Assembly (NCBI GenBank): GCA_019419545.1
Contig: DXZT01000062.1
Span: 50,508 to 114,507 of the forward strand
Direction: 5' to 3'
Origin: Collinsella sp.
GTDB taxonomy: Bacteria; Actinomycetota; Coriobacteriia; Coriobacteriales; Coriobacteriaceae
DNA length: 64,000 nt
A program made the position numbers and the translations under genes. The first letter of the stretch is position 1. Each line of letters begins with the position of its first letter. Below are positions 34,874 to 43,126 of the stretch, in pieces. The notes beneath the pieces were generated by a model. The model saw only the letters and a list, made by a program, of their open reading frames with translations. It did not search any database and was not told the origin of the DNA.

Positions 34874-36661
34874 ATGACGGGACGTATCCCTTGGACTCGA
34901 TATTCAGGCGAAGATGTAGAGTCGGTTCTTGCGACGTTTATTTCTCTTGAAGAACGTGACGCCATTAAAATTCGGCCTTCTAGGGGCGATGGAGGAATTG
35001 ACCTTATCGTTTACCTTGATGCCGAGACGGTCGATGTATATCAAATTAAGAAATTTGCTGAAAACCTAAATAGCAGCCAGAAAGCTCAGATTGAAAATTC
35101 GTGGCAGGAATTATCGACAACTGTAGCCGATTTGCATCTAAAGATTAATAGCTGGCATCTTGTGATGCCATTAGATCCCACGAACGAGAACTTGAAATGG
35201 GCTAAGGAACTAGTTGAGCCCTCTGGCACAAAACTCATCTGGGATGGGCTTTCAAGAGTCGATGGCTGGGCGTCCAAGCATCCAGAAGTGATCGATTATT
35301 ACTTTTCGAATGGAAAAGAAGAGGTTTCTGAGTATGCTGCTAGGCTGCTCTCCTTGGCCAATCTTCCGGACTGCAGCGATCCAGTCATTCTCGAGAACAG
35401 ACTGCGTGATCTTTGTTCCCATTTAGATAAACTGGACCCATACTACGCATATTCAGTTCACGTTCTCTCAGAATACGACAAACGCGATGATCTTTGCCCA
35501 CGTGTCCCTGGTGTTGTTATGTCCCAAATTCTAATAACCCCCGGAGCGGGCAGAATCGCCGTCGACGTAATTGAAAAGACACCAATTGCATCAATGCTGC
35601 ACCCTTTAACGTTTTCAGTGAAAATCATTGCAGAGACCGACGATGAAAAGGAACAGGCTCAAATTTTTATCGAATATGGCATGCCCTTCGCTTCGTTGCC
35701 GGCGGAAGTAATTGATCAATCTTACCAATTGCCTGTAGGGCTTTCCTGCGATGGATTTCGAAGGGGAATCATTAAGAGCCTTGATCTGAACACATCGAAT
35801 TGCATAAGGTCGGCCTCGTTGTTCTGGGAGGGATGCGGTGAGCTACAGTTAATAGTTGATAAAGCCACCCATGGAACTAAAGGGGCATTCTTTTCTGCCC
35901 ACGATGTGACGGAAACTTTCAGATTGAACTTTAAATGGAATGAAAGTCAGCCCGGCGGCACCATTAACTACGAGTTTTTATTTAACAATTTAGCCAATAA
36001 GCGTTCTAGAGACGTTGTGAGAACTTATCGATTCTTGACCGAAGCTATTAATAAAATAGTTGACCTCCGAATCAATGGTACGAGTGCTCTCTATTTTAAT
36101 CTCGGCATTAAGGATGATCTGGTTGTTGTAGCTAATGATATATACAGTTTGGCGCTTGCGTTAGAAACCGTTAACAGAGCCGCGGATAGCGAAATGCCAT
36201 TTCCAGACATTTATAAAACTACTAAAGGAGCAATTGCATATCTTAGAGATGCGGCGAGGCTGCTCGATGACGAATCGGTTGTTTATAGTTGGGAATCGCA
36301 TCGGTTTAATCTGAACGGGAACGAAGTTCCTAGCCTTGAATGTCCCTCTTTAGCCCGCTGGATAAAGCCTTTAACTGTTAGGCTTGGAGATCAAGAGGCA
36401 TTCTGTGGTTTTGTACAGACTACTCTAGTAGTTGGTTCTTTCGAATGCTCAACAGACCAAATGAATGATTCTGAGCAGAAGCTAGTCTTAAGTCCGGATG
36501 ATCAATACGGAAACAAAGCCATACGTGAATTGGTTCCACCAATTAAAGAGGTGCTGAAGGGCCGAGATGCTTTATGGACCATTTGTCCTCCAAAAGTAGA
36601 AGATTGGTTAACAATAGTTGAAGCTGCTGAATCGTCAAATCAAATGCGGCTACCAGAGTAG
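34874..36661 (+). CDS. Mrr-like PD-(D/E)XK nuclease-domain protein with unknown C-terminal part
   Basis: A 595-residue protein of unknown name. The N-terminal ~70 residues read RPSRGDGGIDLIVYL (Asp43) then VDVYQIKKF (Gln57-x-Lys59). This is the D...QxK form of the Mrr restriction-endonuclease fold, which often cuts modified or foreign DNA. Residues ~75-170 continue that domain (SWHLVMPLDPTNENLKWAKEL). The remaining ~400 residues have no family I recognise and are mixed alpha/beta, with no membrane segment. It stands alone 200 bases after gajB, with its own weak ribosome site (GAGGTGCAGCC). It may be a single-gene restriction or defence effector. Confidence 0.65.
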   Translation: MTGRIPWTRYSGEDVESVLATFISLEERDAIKIRPSRGDGGIDLIVYLDAETVDVYQIKKFAENLNSSQKAQIENSWQELSTTVADLHLKINSWHLVMPLDPTNENLKWAKELVEPSGTKLIWDGLSRVDGWASKHPEVIDYYFSNGKEEVSEYAARLLSLANLPDCSDPVILENRLRDLCSHLDKLDPYYAYSVHVLSEYDKRDDLCPRVPGVVMSQILITPGAGRIAVDVIEKTPIASMLHPLTFSVKIIAETDDEKEQAQIFIEYGMPFASLPAEVIDQSYQLPVGLSCDGFRRGIIKSLDLNTSNCIRSASLFWEGCGELQLIVDKATHGTKGAFFSAHDVTETFRLNFKWNESQPGGTINYEFLFNNLANKRSRDVVRTYRFLTEAINKIVDLRINGTSALYFNLGIKDDLVVVANDIYSLALALETVNRAADSEMPFPDIYKTTKGAIAYLRDAARLLDDESVVYSWESHRFNLNGNEVPSLECPSLARWIKPLTVRLGDQEAFCGFVQTTLVVGSFECSTDQMNDSEQKLVLSPDDQYGNKAIRELVPPIKEVLKGRDALWTICPPKVEDWLTIVEAAESSNQMRLPE

Positions 36662-36897
36662 AATCGCGTACTGTCAAAATCGACAACGCCTTGAATCCCA
36701 AATTGGATCTAAAGGACTACCATTCGATATCATCCGTCCTTCCTTTCACCGATTGGCAAAACGATTTACGCCTAATAATTGGCACTACTCAGGGGCATTC
36801 CCTTTGTATAAACCTTGATCTCGCTAAACTAATAACTGCTGCTACCAGGGCATTTTCTGGTGCACATTCTATTGGCTCCTCGAAGATCGGAGCGGGT

Positions 36898-37971
36898 ATG
36901 TTTGCTGCAGAGTCCTACACCAGCCGTCATTACATTGCGATTGTTGCCATGGCCTGCCTATGCGTTTTGCTGGGCGGGCCTTCTTATGCCGCGGGCGCGG
37001 AGAGCCTTATCATCGCGGGCGCGACGTACTACGAGCCGGGCGTGTCGGGCCCCGGCTGGGCCTGGACCGATGCCGACCACCTGGAGCTTGACGGCTACGC
37101 GGGCGAGGCCATCGGCGCCGACGGCGACCTGGTGCTGACGCTTGCCGGGCAGAACTCCGTGACGGAGTCGCATGCGCCCGATGCGGACATCACGCTGTGC
37201 GGCATGGAGGTGTGGGGCAACCTGACGCTTCGCGGCACCGGGACCCTGACGGCGACGGGCTCGCAGTGCGGGATCCACGTCTCGCAGGCGCTCGTGGTGG
37301 ACGGCTGCACCGTCGATGCCCGGGCAGGCGGGGCCGATATAACGGACGAGGCGGTCGCCGGCGTGATCGCAGGCGACATGGCCGTGCGCGGCGACGGACG
37401 CGTCGTTGCCGCGGGCGCCGGGTCCGGAGCGGGCATGCGCGCCTACGGCGTGTATCTGCAGGATGCAGGTCTTGGCAATGGTGCAGCCGGCTGTCGGCTT
37501 TCCGTCGATGCCTCGTGGCTCGATGCGACCGGTGCCAACGGCGGTGTTGCGCGCGCGGGCGGGTCGCTTGTGTCCGCGCGCTTTGTGTCGCCTGCTGGCG
37601 GGGTCTTTGGTGCTGGTAGCGTGGTGGATGCCTCCGGTGCGGTGGCACCGCATGTGGTGGTTGAGCCCGATGTGGCCACGCCGCTGGCGGGGGAGACCGA
37701 CAAGGGCGAGGTGCCTGGCGATAGCGTGGAAAAGTCTCCCGCCGATGCTAACCCCGCTGCCGGAGAGCCCACCACAGGGCCCACGGCAAATCCCGCGCTG
37801 AAACCCGCAGCCGCGACAACCAAGACCACGGTCGCCAAGACGGTCAAGCCCAAGCCTGCCACCGCAACAACTGTGGCACTCCCCAAGACCGGCGACAACA
37901 ACTGGATAGCCGCTTCTTTGGCGCTTTTGCTGCTTGGGACAGTGCTCATGGCTGCCGCATGTCGGTGCTGA
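36898..37971 (+). CDS. LPXTG cell-wall-anchored surface protein
   Basis: A 357-residue secreted protein. ATG at 36898 follows GGAGCGGG and is preferred over the open frame reaching back to 36691, which has no ribosome site and different composition. The N terminus HYIAIVAMACLCVLLGGPSYAAG is a signal peptide ending AxA-like. The body is Gly/Ala/Asp-rich with repeated short beta-strand units (LTLRGTGTLTATG), resembling a beta-helix. A Pro/Thr/Lys linker leads to LPKTGDNNW, a hydrophobic stretch and a short CRC tail, the sortase sorting signal (tail unusually short and only weakly basic). The composition jumps to GC-rich here, so it marks a boundary of the AT-rich island. Confidence 0.82.
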   Translation: MFAAESYTSRHYIAIVAMACLCVLLGGPSYAAGAESLIIAGATYYEPGVSGPGWAWTDADHLELDGYAGEAIGADGDLVLTLAGQNSVTESHAPDADITLCGMEVWGNLTLRGTGTLTATGSQCGIHVSQALVVDGCTVDARAGGADITDEAVAGVIAGDMAVRGDGRVVAAGAGSGAGMRAYGVYLQDAGLGNGAAGCRLSVDASWLDATGANGGVARAGGSLVSARFVSPAGGVFGAGSVVDASGAVAPHVVVEPDVATPLAGETDKGEVPGDSVEKSPADANPAAGEPTTGPTANPALKPAAATTKTTVAKTVKPKPATATTVALPKTGDNNWIAASLALLLLGTVLMAAACRC

Positions 37972-38065
37972 AGCACCCATTTCGATAGACTATGTAGAAG
38001 GCTATATTCTTAACGACGCATTAGTAGATTAATTTATTACGACAATTGCTCAGGATTTATCTAAC

Positions 38066-38884
38066 ATGTACCACGAATTGGATCATACAGTTGACGCTGC
38101 CAAGAAAGAATTAAACGCCGGCCTTCTTGAGCTGCTTGAGCGTTGCAGCTATCTATACAACGAGGCATTTTATGCCAACACGGAACTAGCAATTCTTCTC
38201 GAACTGTCTAAAGCATCTTCCGACTATGAGAATGAAGTAATTTGCGCTGGCTGCTTCTTCAGCTTTACACAACTTGCATTAACCGAATCCTGTTTCATGA
38301 ATTGCGCACGGTTATTTGATGCCAAAAGCGACGTCAGTATTGGGAACTTGATAGAAGACGTCCAGTCTCATTCTGCTGAAATCGACGCGCTTGCAATCTC
38401 CTTATTTAATGATCGACCAAACTTTGACAGGCTTAATCCAATCGTTCATCCATTGGCAAAGGACGAGGAGCGTTTCTACCCCAAAGAAGTTGAGTCACAA
38501 CGCTCATATGAAAAACTGTTCGGAGATCATTATGAAATGGTTACCGTGTGTATAACCACTCATGACCTTTCCAATTTGTGGAAAAAACGACTCAACGGTC
38601 TCAGTAAACTAACTGTCATGCTTCGCGATCAGCGGAATAAGGTTTTCGCCCATAGCGACATGGAAGCACTGAATTATGATGAGCTTGTTAGGCGACTTCC
38701 TTTAACTTACGGCGAAATTCAAAAACTAATCGACTTCGCACTCGATCTGACAATCGAAATATTTGCCAAAATTACTGGTATTGAAAAAGATCGCTTGCCC
38801 AAGAACTGCAACGATATACAAGGCCTTCTGAAATATGTGGAGGCTGGCATGGAGGCTGTTGAGCAGCATTTAGGTAATCTATAG
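38066..38884 (+). CDS. AbiU2-like HEPN protein
   Basis: A 272-residue helical protein. The segment LRDQR190NKVFAH196SD fits the HEPN R-x(4-6)-H motif as found in AbiU2, part of a lactococcal abortive-infection system. Long amphipathic helices run through the rest (LLELLERCSYLYNEAFYANTELAILLELSK). It has no clear ribosome site and starts ATG at 38066. It is AT-rich, isolated, and followed at once by a perfect hairpin. AbiU2 assignment is from motif and overall pattern only. Confidence 0.55.
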   Translation: MYHELDHTVDAAKKELNAGLLELLERCSYLYNEAFYANTELAILLELSKASSDYENEVICAGCFFSFTQLALTESCFMNCARLFDAKSDVSIGNLIEDVQSHSAEIDALAISLFNDRPNFDRLNPIVHPLAKDEERFYPKEVESQRSYEKLFGDHYEMVTVCITTHDLSNLWKKRLNGLSKLTVMLRDQRNKVFAHSDMEALNYDELVRRLPLTYGEIQKLIDFALDLTIEIFAKITGIEKDRLPKNCNDIQGLLKYVEAGMEAVEQHLGNL

Positions 38885-38928
38885 GATTCAAGCGCTTGCA
38901 AGCAGTTAAGCATGCAAGCGCTTGAATC
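38885..38928. terminator. Perfect 16-bp hairpin after the AbiU2-like gene
   Basis: GATTCAAGCGCTTGCA (38885-38900) and its exact complement (38913-38928) flank a 12-base loop, starting right after the stop codon. There is no T-run. The arm itself contains the self-complementary CAAGCGCTTG. It is probably a terminator or mRNA-end structure. The 200 bases after it hold no gene. Confidence 0.55.
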
Positions 38929-39127
38929 TGAGTACGATCCATGACATAAAGTTCAACCATCGCACAATGACGGTTTTCCATGCCAATAAGACACTGAAGT
39001 GTGAGGTGGTTCAAATCTCAGTAATACAAATAATCAGCAGTTCAGGTCTTATGGGAATAATTCAATTCGCATCACGATGCATCTAAGTGGCTGTTTATAC
39101 TTGGATAAAAACACTAAGGAGGCAGCA

Positions 39128-39394
39128 ATGCTTTGGAGCTATGTTCAGCTAGATGACGGCACTCAGTTTGCCTACTCAGAAACACGAGACGACGGGACCG
39201 TTCGCGTAGCTGTCGAGCGCCCGGTTGATTTTGGTTTTGACCATGCAGAATGCTTTCTACCTGCGGTCAAATGGTTTAACGTCGAAGGATTTTCTACTGA
39301 CGATCTGGATTTTTTGACCGAGTTCGTTAGATCAAACGCTCCGTTTATCTTCGAGCTTGCAGAACGGCAAAAAGCTGGACCGGCGGTGGCATAA
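39128..39394 (+). CDS. Small protein, partner of DUF4160 protein
   Basis: An 88-residue protein with AAGGAGG six bases before ATG. It begins with a beta-rich half (WSYVQLDDGTQFAYSETRDDGTVRVAVERP) and ends in a helical half with DLDFLTEFVRSNAP. I do not recognise the family. Its stop shares one base with the next start (TAATG), so it is translationally coupled to the DUF4160 protein. DUF4160 genes usually pair with DUF2442 proteins, and this may be a diverged counterpart. A toxin-antitoxin-like role is inferred only. Confidence 0.6.
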   Translation: MLWSYVQLDDGTQFAYSETRDDGTVRVAVERPVDFGFDHAECFLPAVKWFNVEGFSTDDLDFLTEFVRSNAPFIFELAERQKAGPAVA

Positions 39395-39672
39395 TGCCTC
39401 GAATTCTTGTTTTTGGACAGTATGTTCTGTTCTTTTGGATTGCGGAAAACGGAGAGCCCGTTCACATCCATGTAGGGGTAAAGAGGGCGGCTGCTAATTC
39501 GACTAAGTTTTGGCTCACTAAAAATGGCGGATGCACACTTGCGAACAACGAGAGTAAGATTCCGGCTAAGGATCTCAGAGATCTTTCAAAACTAATCACC
39601 ATGAACCATCGATACATTTGTGACAAGTGGCGCGAAACCTTTGGTGATGATTCCCTGACATTCTATTGCTAA
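39394..39672 (+). CDS. DUF4160 domain protein
   Basis: A 92-residue protein with the DUF4160 pattern: an N-terminal MPRILVFGQYVLFFWIAENGEPVHIHV (the ...E-P-x-H-x-H block), then KFWLTKNGGCTLANNESKIPAKDL and a closing helix before WRETFGDD. The role of the family is not known. It is often in two-gene modules in mobile regions. It is coupled to the gene before it by TAATG. Confidence 0.75.
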   Translation: MPRILVFGQYVLFFWIAENGEPVHIHVGVKRAAANSTKFWLTKNGGCTLANNESKIPAKDLRDLSKLITMNHRYICDKWRETFGDDSLTFYC

Positions 39673-39686
39673 ACCGCAATTGAACC

Positions 39687-39827
39687 ATGCTATACGAGCT
39701 TTCTCTGGAGCTCGAGGAAAAGTTTGGTCGAAAGGTCGGCATCGTTACTAACCCTCCAGAGCACATGCGCCCGGCTTTCTACAAAAGCATCGAACGTGAA
39801 GAGGTACGCCTTTATGTCTCAACATAA
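39687..39827 (+). pseudogene. Remnant of a nucleotidyltransferase (MNT-like) gene
   Basis: A 46-codon frame reads like the C-terminal piece of a minimal nucleotidyltransferase: ELSLELEEKFGRKVGIVT, then RPAFYKSIEREEVRLYVS. The catalytic GSxxxGxARxxSDxD part is absent. MNT genes are usually paired with HEPN toxins, so this is likely a leftover of a broken module. Confidence 0.5.
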
Positions 39828-40002
39828 ACGAAACGGTGAGCTTACTGATGCAACCATAAAGCCGTATCCGTTCAAAGAACCTAACGCCGAAAGCCTAGAG
39901 GCCATCCGCGAGGAGAATGCGTTCTTTGCCAGTGGCGAACCAGGTCGTTTCGACAACTCCGCCGATCTTATCAATGCAGCTCTAAATGCCCCCGAAGCGT
40001 GA
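39814..40002 (+). CDS. Small antitoxin-like protein
   Basis: A 62-residue frame starts ATG at 39814 inside the end of the nucleotidyltransferase remnant. It reads as a polar protein with a charged helix SLEAIREENAFFASG and an acidic C terminus. The shape resembles the C-terminal part of RelB/DinJ-type antitoxins, but the DNA-binding half is missing and no toxin follows. A terminator lies 47 bases downstream. Confidence 0.35.
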   Translation: MSQHKRNGELTDATIKPYPFKEPNAESLEAIREENAFFASGEPGRFDNSADLINAALNAPEA

Positions 40003-40048
40003 GAAAATTCAATAACTGAACAGACGGTCGTCTTGGAGGTACCAGATC

Positions 40049-40074
40049 GGCGAGGTACGTACCTCGCCATTTTT
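40049..40074 (+). terminator. Rho-independent terminator
   Basis: GGCGAGGTAC / GTACCTCGCC (40049-40068), an unbroken palindrome, is followed by ATTTTTG. Confidence 0.7.
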
Positions 40075-40200
40075 GTTCTTCGACGGATATTGGTGCTATC
40101 CAGCCTCCTGGTATAGCCTAAGGGCCGACGAGCGCGACCGTGTGACTTCTGGGTTTGCCTTGCAGTTTTTCTCATTCATTTGTAAGCTCTACTTTGATTT

Positions 40201-40302
40201 TTGGTCGTAAGGCGCGACCAACGCAATCAAAAGAAAGCCTACCGAGAAGATCTTGGTCGCAGAGCACGACCAACGCAATCAAAACAATGCTCGCGGAGAA
40301 AG
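40201..40302 (+). repeat. Two imperfect 50-nt direct repeats, each with a small hairpin
   Basis: TTGGTCGTAAGGCGCGACCA (40201-40220) and TTGGTCGCAGAGCACGACCA (40253-40272) are each followed by the identical ACGCAATCAAAA. In both units GGTCG pairs with CGACC. The repeat period is 52. No coding sense is seen. Confidence 0.5.
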
Positions 40303-40391
40303 CGCCTTCAGTCGCATTGATTGGAGGCGCCTCTAATACCAAGCGATATCTATTCTGCCGGAGAGCCTGGACAAGGCCTATGATGTAAATT

Positions 40392-40698
40392 AGGGGATGG
40401 AGCGCGGACGACTCGTACTTTAGCTATGCCAGGGCATTTATGATCGATACGATCACCGTTGAGCAACTTGGTAGATCTATGAGGCTTGGCAACCGGGGGC
40501 AAATCATGCTCAAAAGCGAGCGTGCGCTTAAGAATAATCGATTTGCTGGATTTGAGCGCGAGCCGCTAGCCCTGAATGGCCCATTGGCCAGGGAACAAGA
40601 CGAAGCAGCAAGAACAGTATCAGCAGTTGCTTGCCGAAAACCCGTTTGACGGAATCCGGATCGTCGACATCATTCGAGAGGGGATGATTTGCAGATGA
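40392..40698 (+). pseudogene. Probable DUF3990-type remnant
   Basis: The frame GWSADDSYFSYARAFM followed by TITVEQLGRSMRLG and LKSERALK resembles the middle of DUF3990 proteins. After a shift near 40600 the end continues in another frame as QQLLAENPFDGIRIVDIIREGM to TGA at 40696-40698. The N terminus is gone. DUF3990 is normally part of small toxin-antitoxin-like sets. Assignment is from memory of the pattern. Confidence 0.35.
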
Positions 40699-40868
40699 CC
40701 TGCGCCTATAGCGAAGCGTATCTCGAGGACGCTATGAGAACTCGGTATCCTCGGCATTGGCGCTCGCAAAAACCTTACGCTGCAGCATCGAAGATCTCGT
40801 CCGGCAACCTTGCGTACGCTCTTGCCAAGAATAGCGATTCTGGTAGCACCAATTATTTTTTAGAATAA
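40695..40868 (+). pseudogene. Short broken ORF coupled to the DUF3990 remnant
   Basis: 57 codons begin ATG at 40695, overlapping the previous stop as ATGA. The first residues MTCAYSEAYLEDAMR look like a small family found next to DUF3990 genes. After that the reading becomes unrelated, which suggests a frameshift. It is probably not functional. Confidence 0.3.
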
Positions 40869-40927
40869 CTCTTGGTTTCAAAAATAAAAAAGGTCAAAGG
40901 CTATAAACCTCTGACCTGATCTTTAGA

Positions 40928-41003
40928 TGGTGGGCGATACAAGATTCGAACTTGTGACCCCATCCGTGTGAAGGATATGCTCTACCCCTGAGCCAATCGC
41001 CCG
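40928..41003 (-). tRNA. tRNA-Val (anticodon CAC)
   Basis: A complete 76-nt cloverleaf on the minus strand: acceptor GGGCGAT with ATCGCCC, D arm GGCTC...GAGC, anticodon stem TATCC/GGATG with loop TTCACAC, and T arm ACAAG/CTTGT. The discriminator is A and CCA is encoded. It borders the accessory island on its right side. Confidence 0.95.
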
Positions 41004-41023
41004 TCGCCTTTCGGCAAAAGAGA

Positions 41024-41052
41024 TACTAACATAGCCGCGCCCGGTTTTCCAA
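41024..41052 (-). promoter_or_regulatory. Promoter of tRNA-Val
   Basis: Reading the minus strand, TTGGAA (41047-41052) and TAGTAT (41024-41029) are 17 bases apart and end ~20 bases before the tRNA. The rest of 41053-41399 is AT-rich and holds no gene I can see. TTTGGTCAG occurs twice near 41296. Confidence 0.6.
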
Positions 41053-41399
41053 GACCTTTTTGCCTTCGATTTTAAATTCGTGACCATTCGCGACCACTTG
41101 TTGGCTACATCCAGCTTTTAACGCATATCCACCTTGCTGACGTCATCGAACGTTTTCCCCAAAATGATTACGCTCATTCGTTGATTTATTCGCTCAATTA
41201 GCGAGCAATTATGGAGACAGGGACCCTCAAGCTCTGAGAAAACATCTGCGGTTTTACTGCGCACTTCAACTATTTAGCAAAACCCGTCAAGCTTTTGGTC
41301 AGTATTTGGTCAGCTTCCGGTGCTTACCCGCATGATGTGCACCTAGATAATCGGACTCGCAAGCCGCATGGCTCACGCCCGACACTAGGGGAGACCAAC

Positions 41400-42557
41400 A
41401 TGGACGAGATCATTTGTGCAAACACCGCGTTCCGCTACTGGCGCTGCCCGCCCCAGGTGCGCGACCTCTACCCAAGACTGCCAAGCCCAGAAGACGGCTG
41501 GCGATCTTTAGCCCATTCACCCTTCGTAACCGATGTTCTTAAGACTCCTATCATCGCCGTTGCCTCACCAGGTTGTTGCAATCACCACTCGGGGCTACGC
41601 TCCACTATTCGCTGGGAAGGGGCATCGGATGTTGGCACCACGATCGATACTCATGCAGGTTTTAGCGTCACCAATCCGCTTAACACGTTATTTACCATGA
41701 CACGCTTTATGTCCCAGATAGATCTTGTGCTGGCTATGTACGAACTTTGCGGTTGGTTTTCTGTTTTTGAGCCGACCCCCGCTGCCGAAACGCAATTGAA
41801 AATGGCGGCAAAAGAGAATCACCAGTCCAGTACGCAAGATCTATTCGAACTTGATGAAGGCGAAGACGAGGCTCCTTGGAAACGCGTATATGCTCGTGTA
41901 ACCGTAAAGGCCTCGGAAAACGAAGGGCAAACGGACCGGCATGAGGATAGTAGAAAGGTTACGAAGCTTAAAGGAACTTCTCTCTGGATGAGAAAGCCAC
42001 TCATCGAATTAAGCGACTTGCATCAATTCGCCGAGAAGGTCAAAAGTCAAATGTGGGGAAAGCAATTTTATGATGCCGCTCAGCAGGTTATCGGCATTGC
42101 TGCGTCTCCACTCGAGGTCGCGGGGGTCCTGCTTCTAAGCCGTTCTCGACGTCTAGGTGGTGCAGGATTCAGATACGTGTACCTCAACGATTTAACCCCT
42201 CTATCCATGGCAGCCCAAAGCATCGCAGGGCAAAAGGTTTGCTACGGCGATATCGTGATCGTAAATCCAATCCTGATGAAGGCGGTAATTATCGAGATCC
42301 AAGGTGAAGTCATCCATGGATCAGGCGCGGTACTTGACCACGATGCCGAGCGCATGACTGCGTTGCAGAGCATGGGATTCGATGTATTCCTGGCGACTCA
42401 CGATATGCTCAACGATTCAAAGCAGCTAGACACCATAGTCAGGAGCGTCTGCGACCGTTTAGGGATTCGCTATAAAGCCAAAACTGAAGCAATGAAGTCA
42501 GCCGAGACGCGACTGCGAGCAAATGTTTTGTGCAACTGGTTAGAAATCGGAAATTAG
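41400..42557 (+). CDS. Hypothetical protein with DUF559/Vsr-like nuclease fold at the C terminus
   Basis: A 385-residue protein of unknown role. ATG at 41400 follows GGGGAGACCAAC. The N-terminal part has Cys/His-rich FRYWRCPPQVRDLYP and SPGCCNHHSG segments. A central charged stretch is followed by SPLEVAGVLLLSRSRRLGGAGF. The last ~110 residues read AVIIEIQGEVIHGSGAVLDHDAERMTALQSMGFDVF (in two overlapping parts), close in pattern to DUF559/Vsr PD-(D/E)XK proteins. It is likely a Coriobacteriia-specific protein. The layout echoes AbiEi-like regulators with an effector domain, though no toxin gene is beside it. Confidence 0.5.
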   Translation: MDEIICANTAFRYWRCPPQVRDLYPRLPSPEDGWRSLAHSPFVTDVLKTPIIAVASPGCCNHHSGLRSTIRWEGASDVGTTIDTHAGFSVTNPLNTLFTMTRFMSQIDLVLAMYELCGWFSVFEPTPAAETQLKMAAKENHQSSTQDLFELDEGEDEAPWKRVYARVTVKASENEGQTDRHEDSRKVTKLKGTSLWMRKPLIELSDLHQFAEKVKSQMWGKQFYDAAQQVIGIAASPLEVAGVLLLSRSRRLGGAGFRYVYLNDLTPLSMAAQSIAGQKVCYGDIVIVNPILMKAVIIEIQGEVIHGSGAVLDHDAERMTALQSMGFDVFLATHDMLNDSKQLDTIVRSVCDRLGIRYKAKTEAMKSAETRLRANVLCNWLEIGN

Positions 42558-42606
42558 CCGGCGGCGAGGCATTTGAACGAGCATTTATGCCTGTTAGTGA
42601 ACTGGT

Positions 42607-42774
42607 GCCGTTTCAAAACCATGCCGGATTACGGGGCTCAACCCAGACTGGCCGTCCATGCCCTGCATTTAACGAAATGCACAAGCCTTCTACCTGCGGT
42701 TTTGTTTCCACTAATTCCGGCATGCTCGGTGGTCCCCGGTCTAGCCCCGTAATCCGGCATGGTTTTGAAATGGC
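42607..42774. repeat. 28-bp perfect inverted repeats enclosing a ~104-bp core (copy 1)
   Basis: TTTCAAAACCATGCCGGATT... (42611-42638) is the exact complement of 42743-42770, and flanking bases (42607-42609 with 42772-42774) extend it. The core contains a further hairpin, TGCATTT-AACG-AAATGCA. It could be a MITE-like element or a structured RNA. No ORF inside looks real. Confidence 0.65.
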
Positions 42775-43085
42775 CGAGTGGGCGAAGGCGTGATCGGACC
42801 CAATAATGGGACCGTCGCCGGTGGAATAGCAGCCCGGCGCATGGCGGACCGCACTCCGAGAGCGAAAAGCGGCGGACGGCGGAACTCGAGATGTCCTGAG
42901 GGCGCTGGAAAGGAGGGCGGCGTTACCGCCGCCCGCGGGGCGCGCCCCGCGGGCTCAGCCGGGCATCGAGGGGCCCGACGCCCTTGGCGCGCGACCGCAT
43001 CGGCCCCGTGGGCGCTGGCCTCCGCCGCCGCGGCCCCGCGCGACTCCGGCGCCCGCGCCCCCGGAAAGTTTTTCCAAAATTGTCC

Positions 43086-43114
43086 TTGCATCGCCGGGGG
43101 AGTTCCCGTATAGT
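43086..43114 (+). promoter_or_regulatory. Promoter of tRNA-Ala copy 2
   Basis: TTGCAT (43086-43091), 17 bases, TATAGT (43109-43114), 12 bases before the tRNA. Same design as at 7320. Confidence 0.7.
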
Positions 43115-43126
43115 ACTTCTTCGCAC

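Noticed and set aside
36691..36897. Upstream extension of the LPXTG protein
   Set aside because: No ribosome site, AT-rich composition unlike the rest, and it would bury the signal peptide about 70 residues inside.
40201..40302. CRISPR array
   Set aside because: Only two imperfect units, spacing not spacer-like, and no cas genes in the window.
42778..43113. 111-codon frame in both 650-bp repeats
   Set aside because: Covers GC-rich hairpins and the tRNA promoter; Arg/Ala/Gly-rich without any protein pattern.
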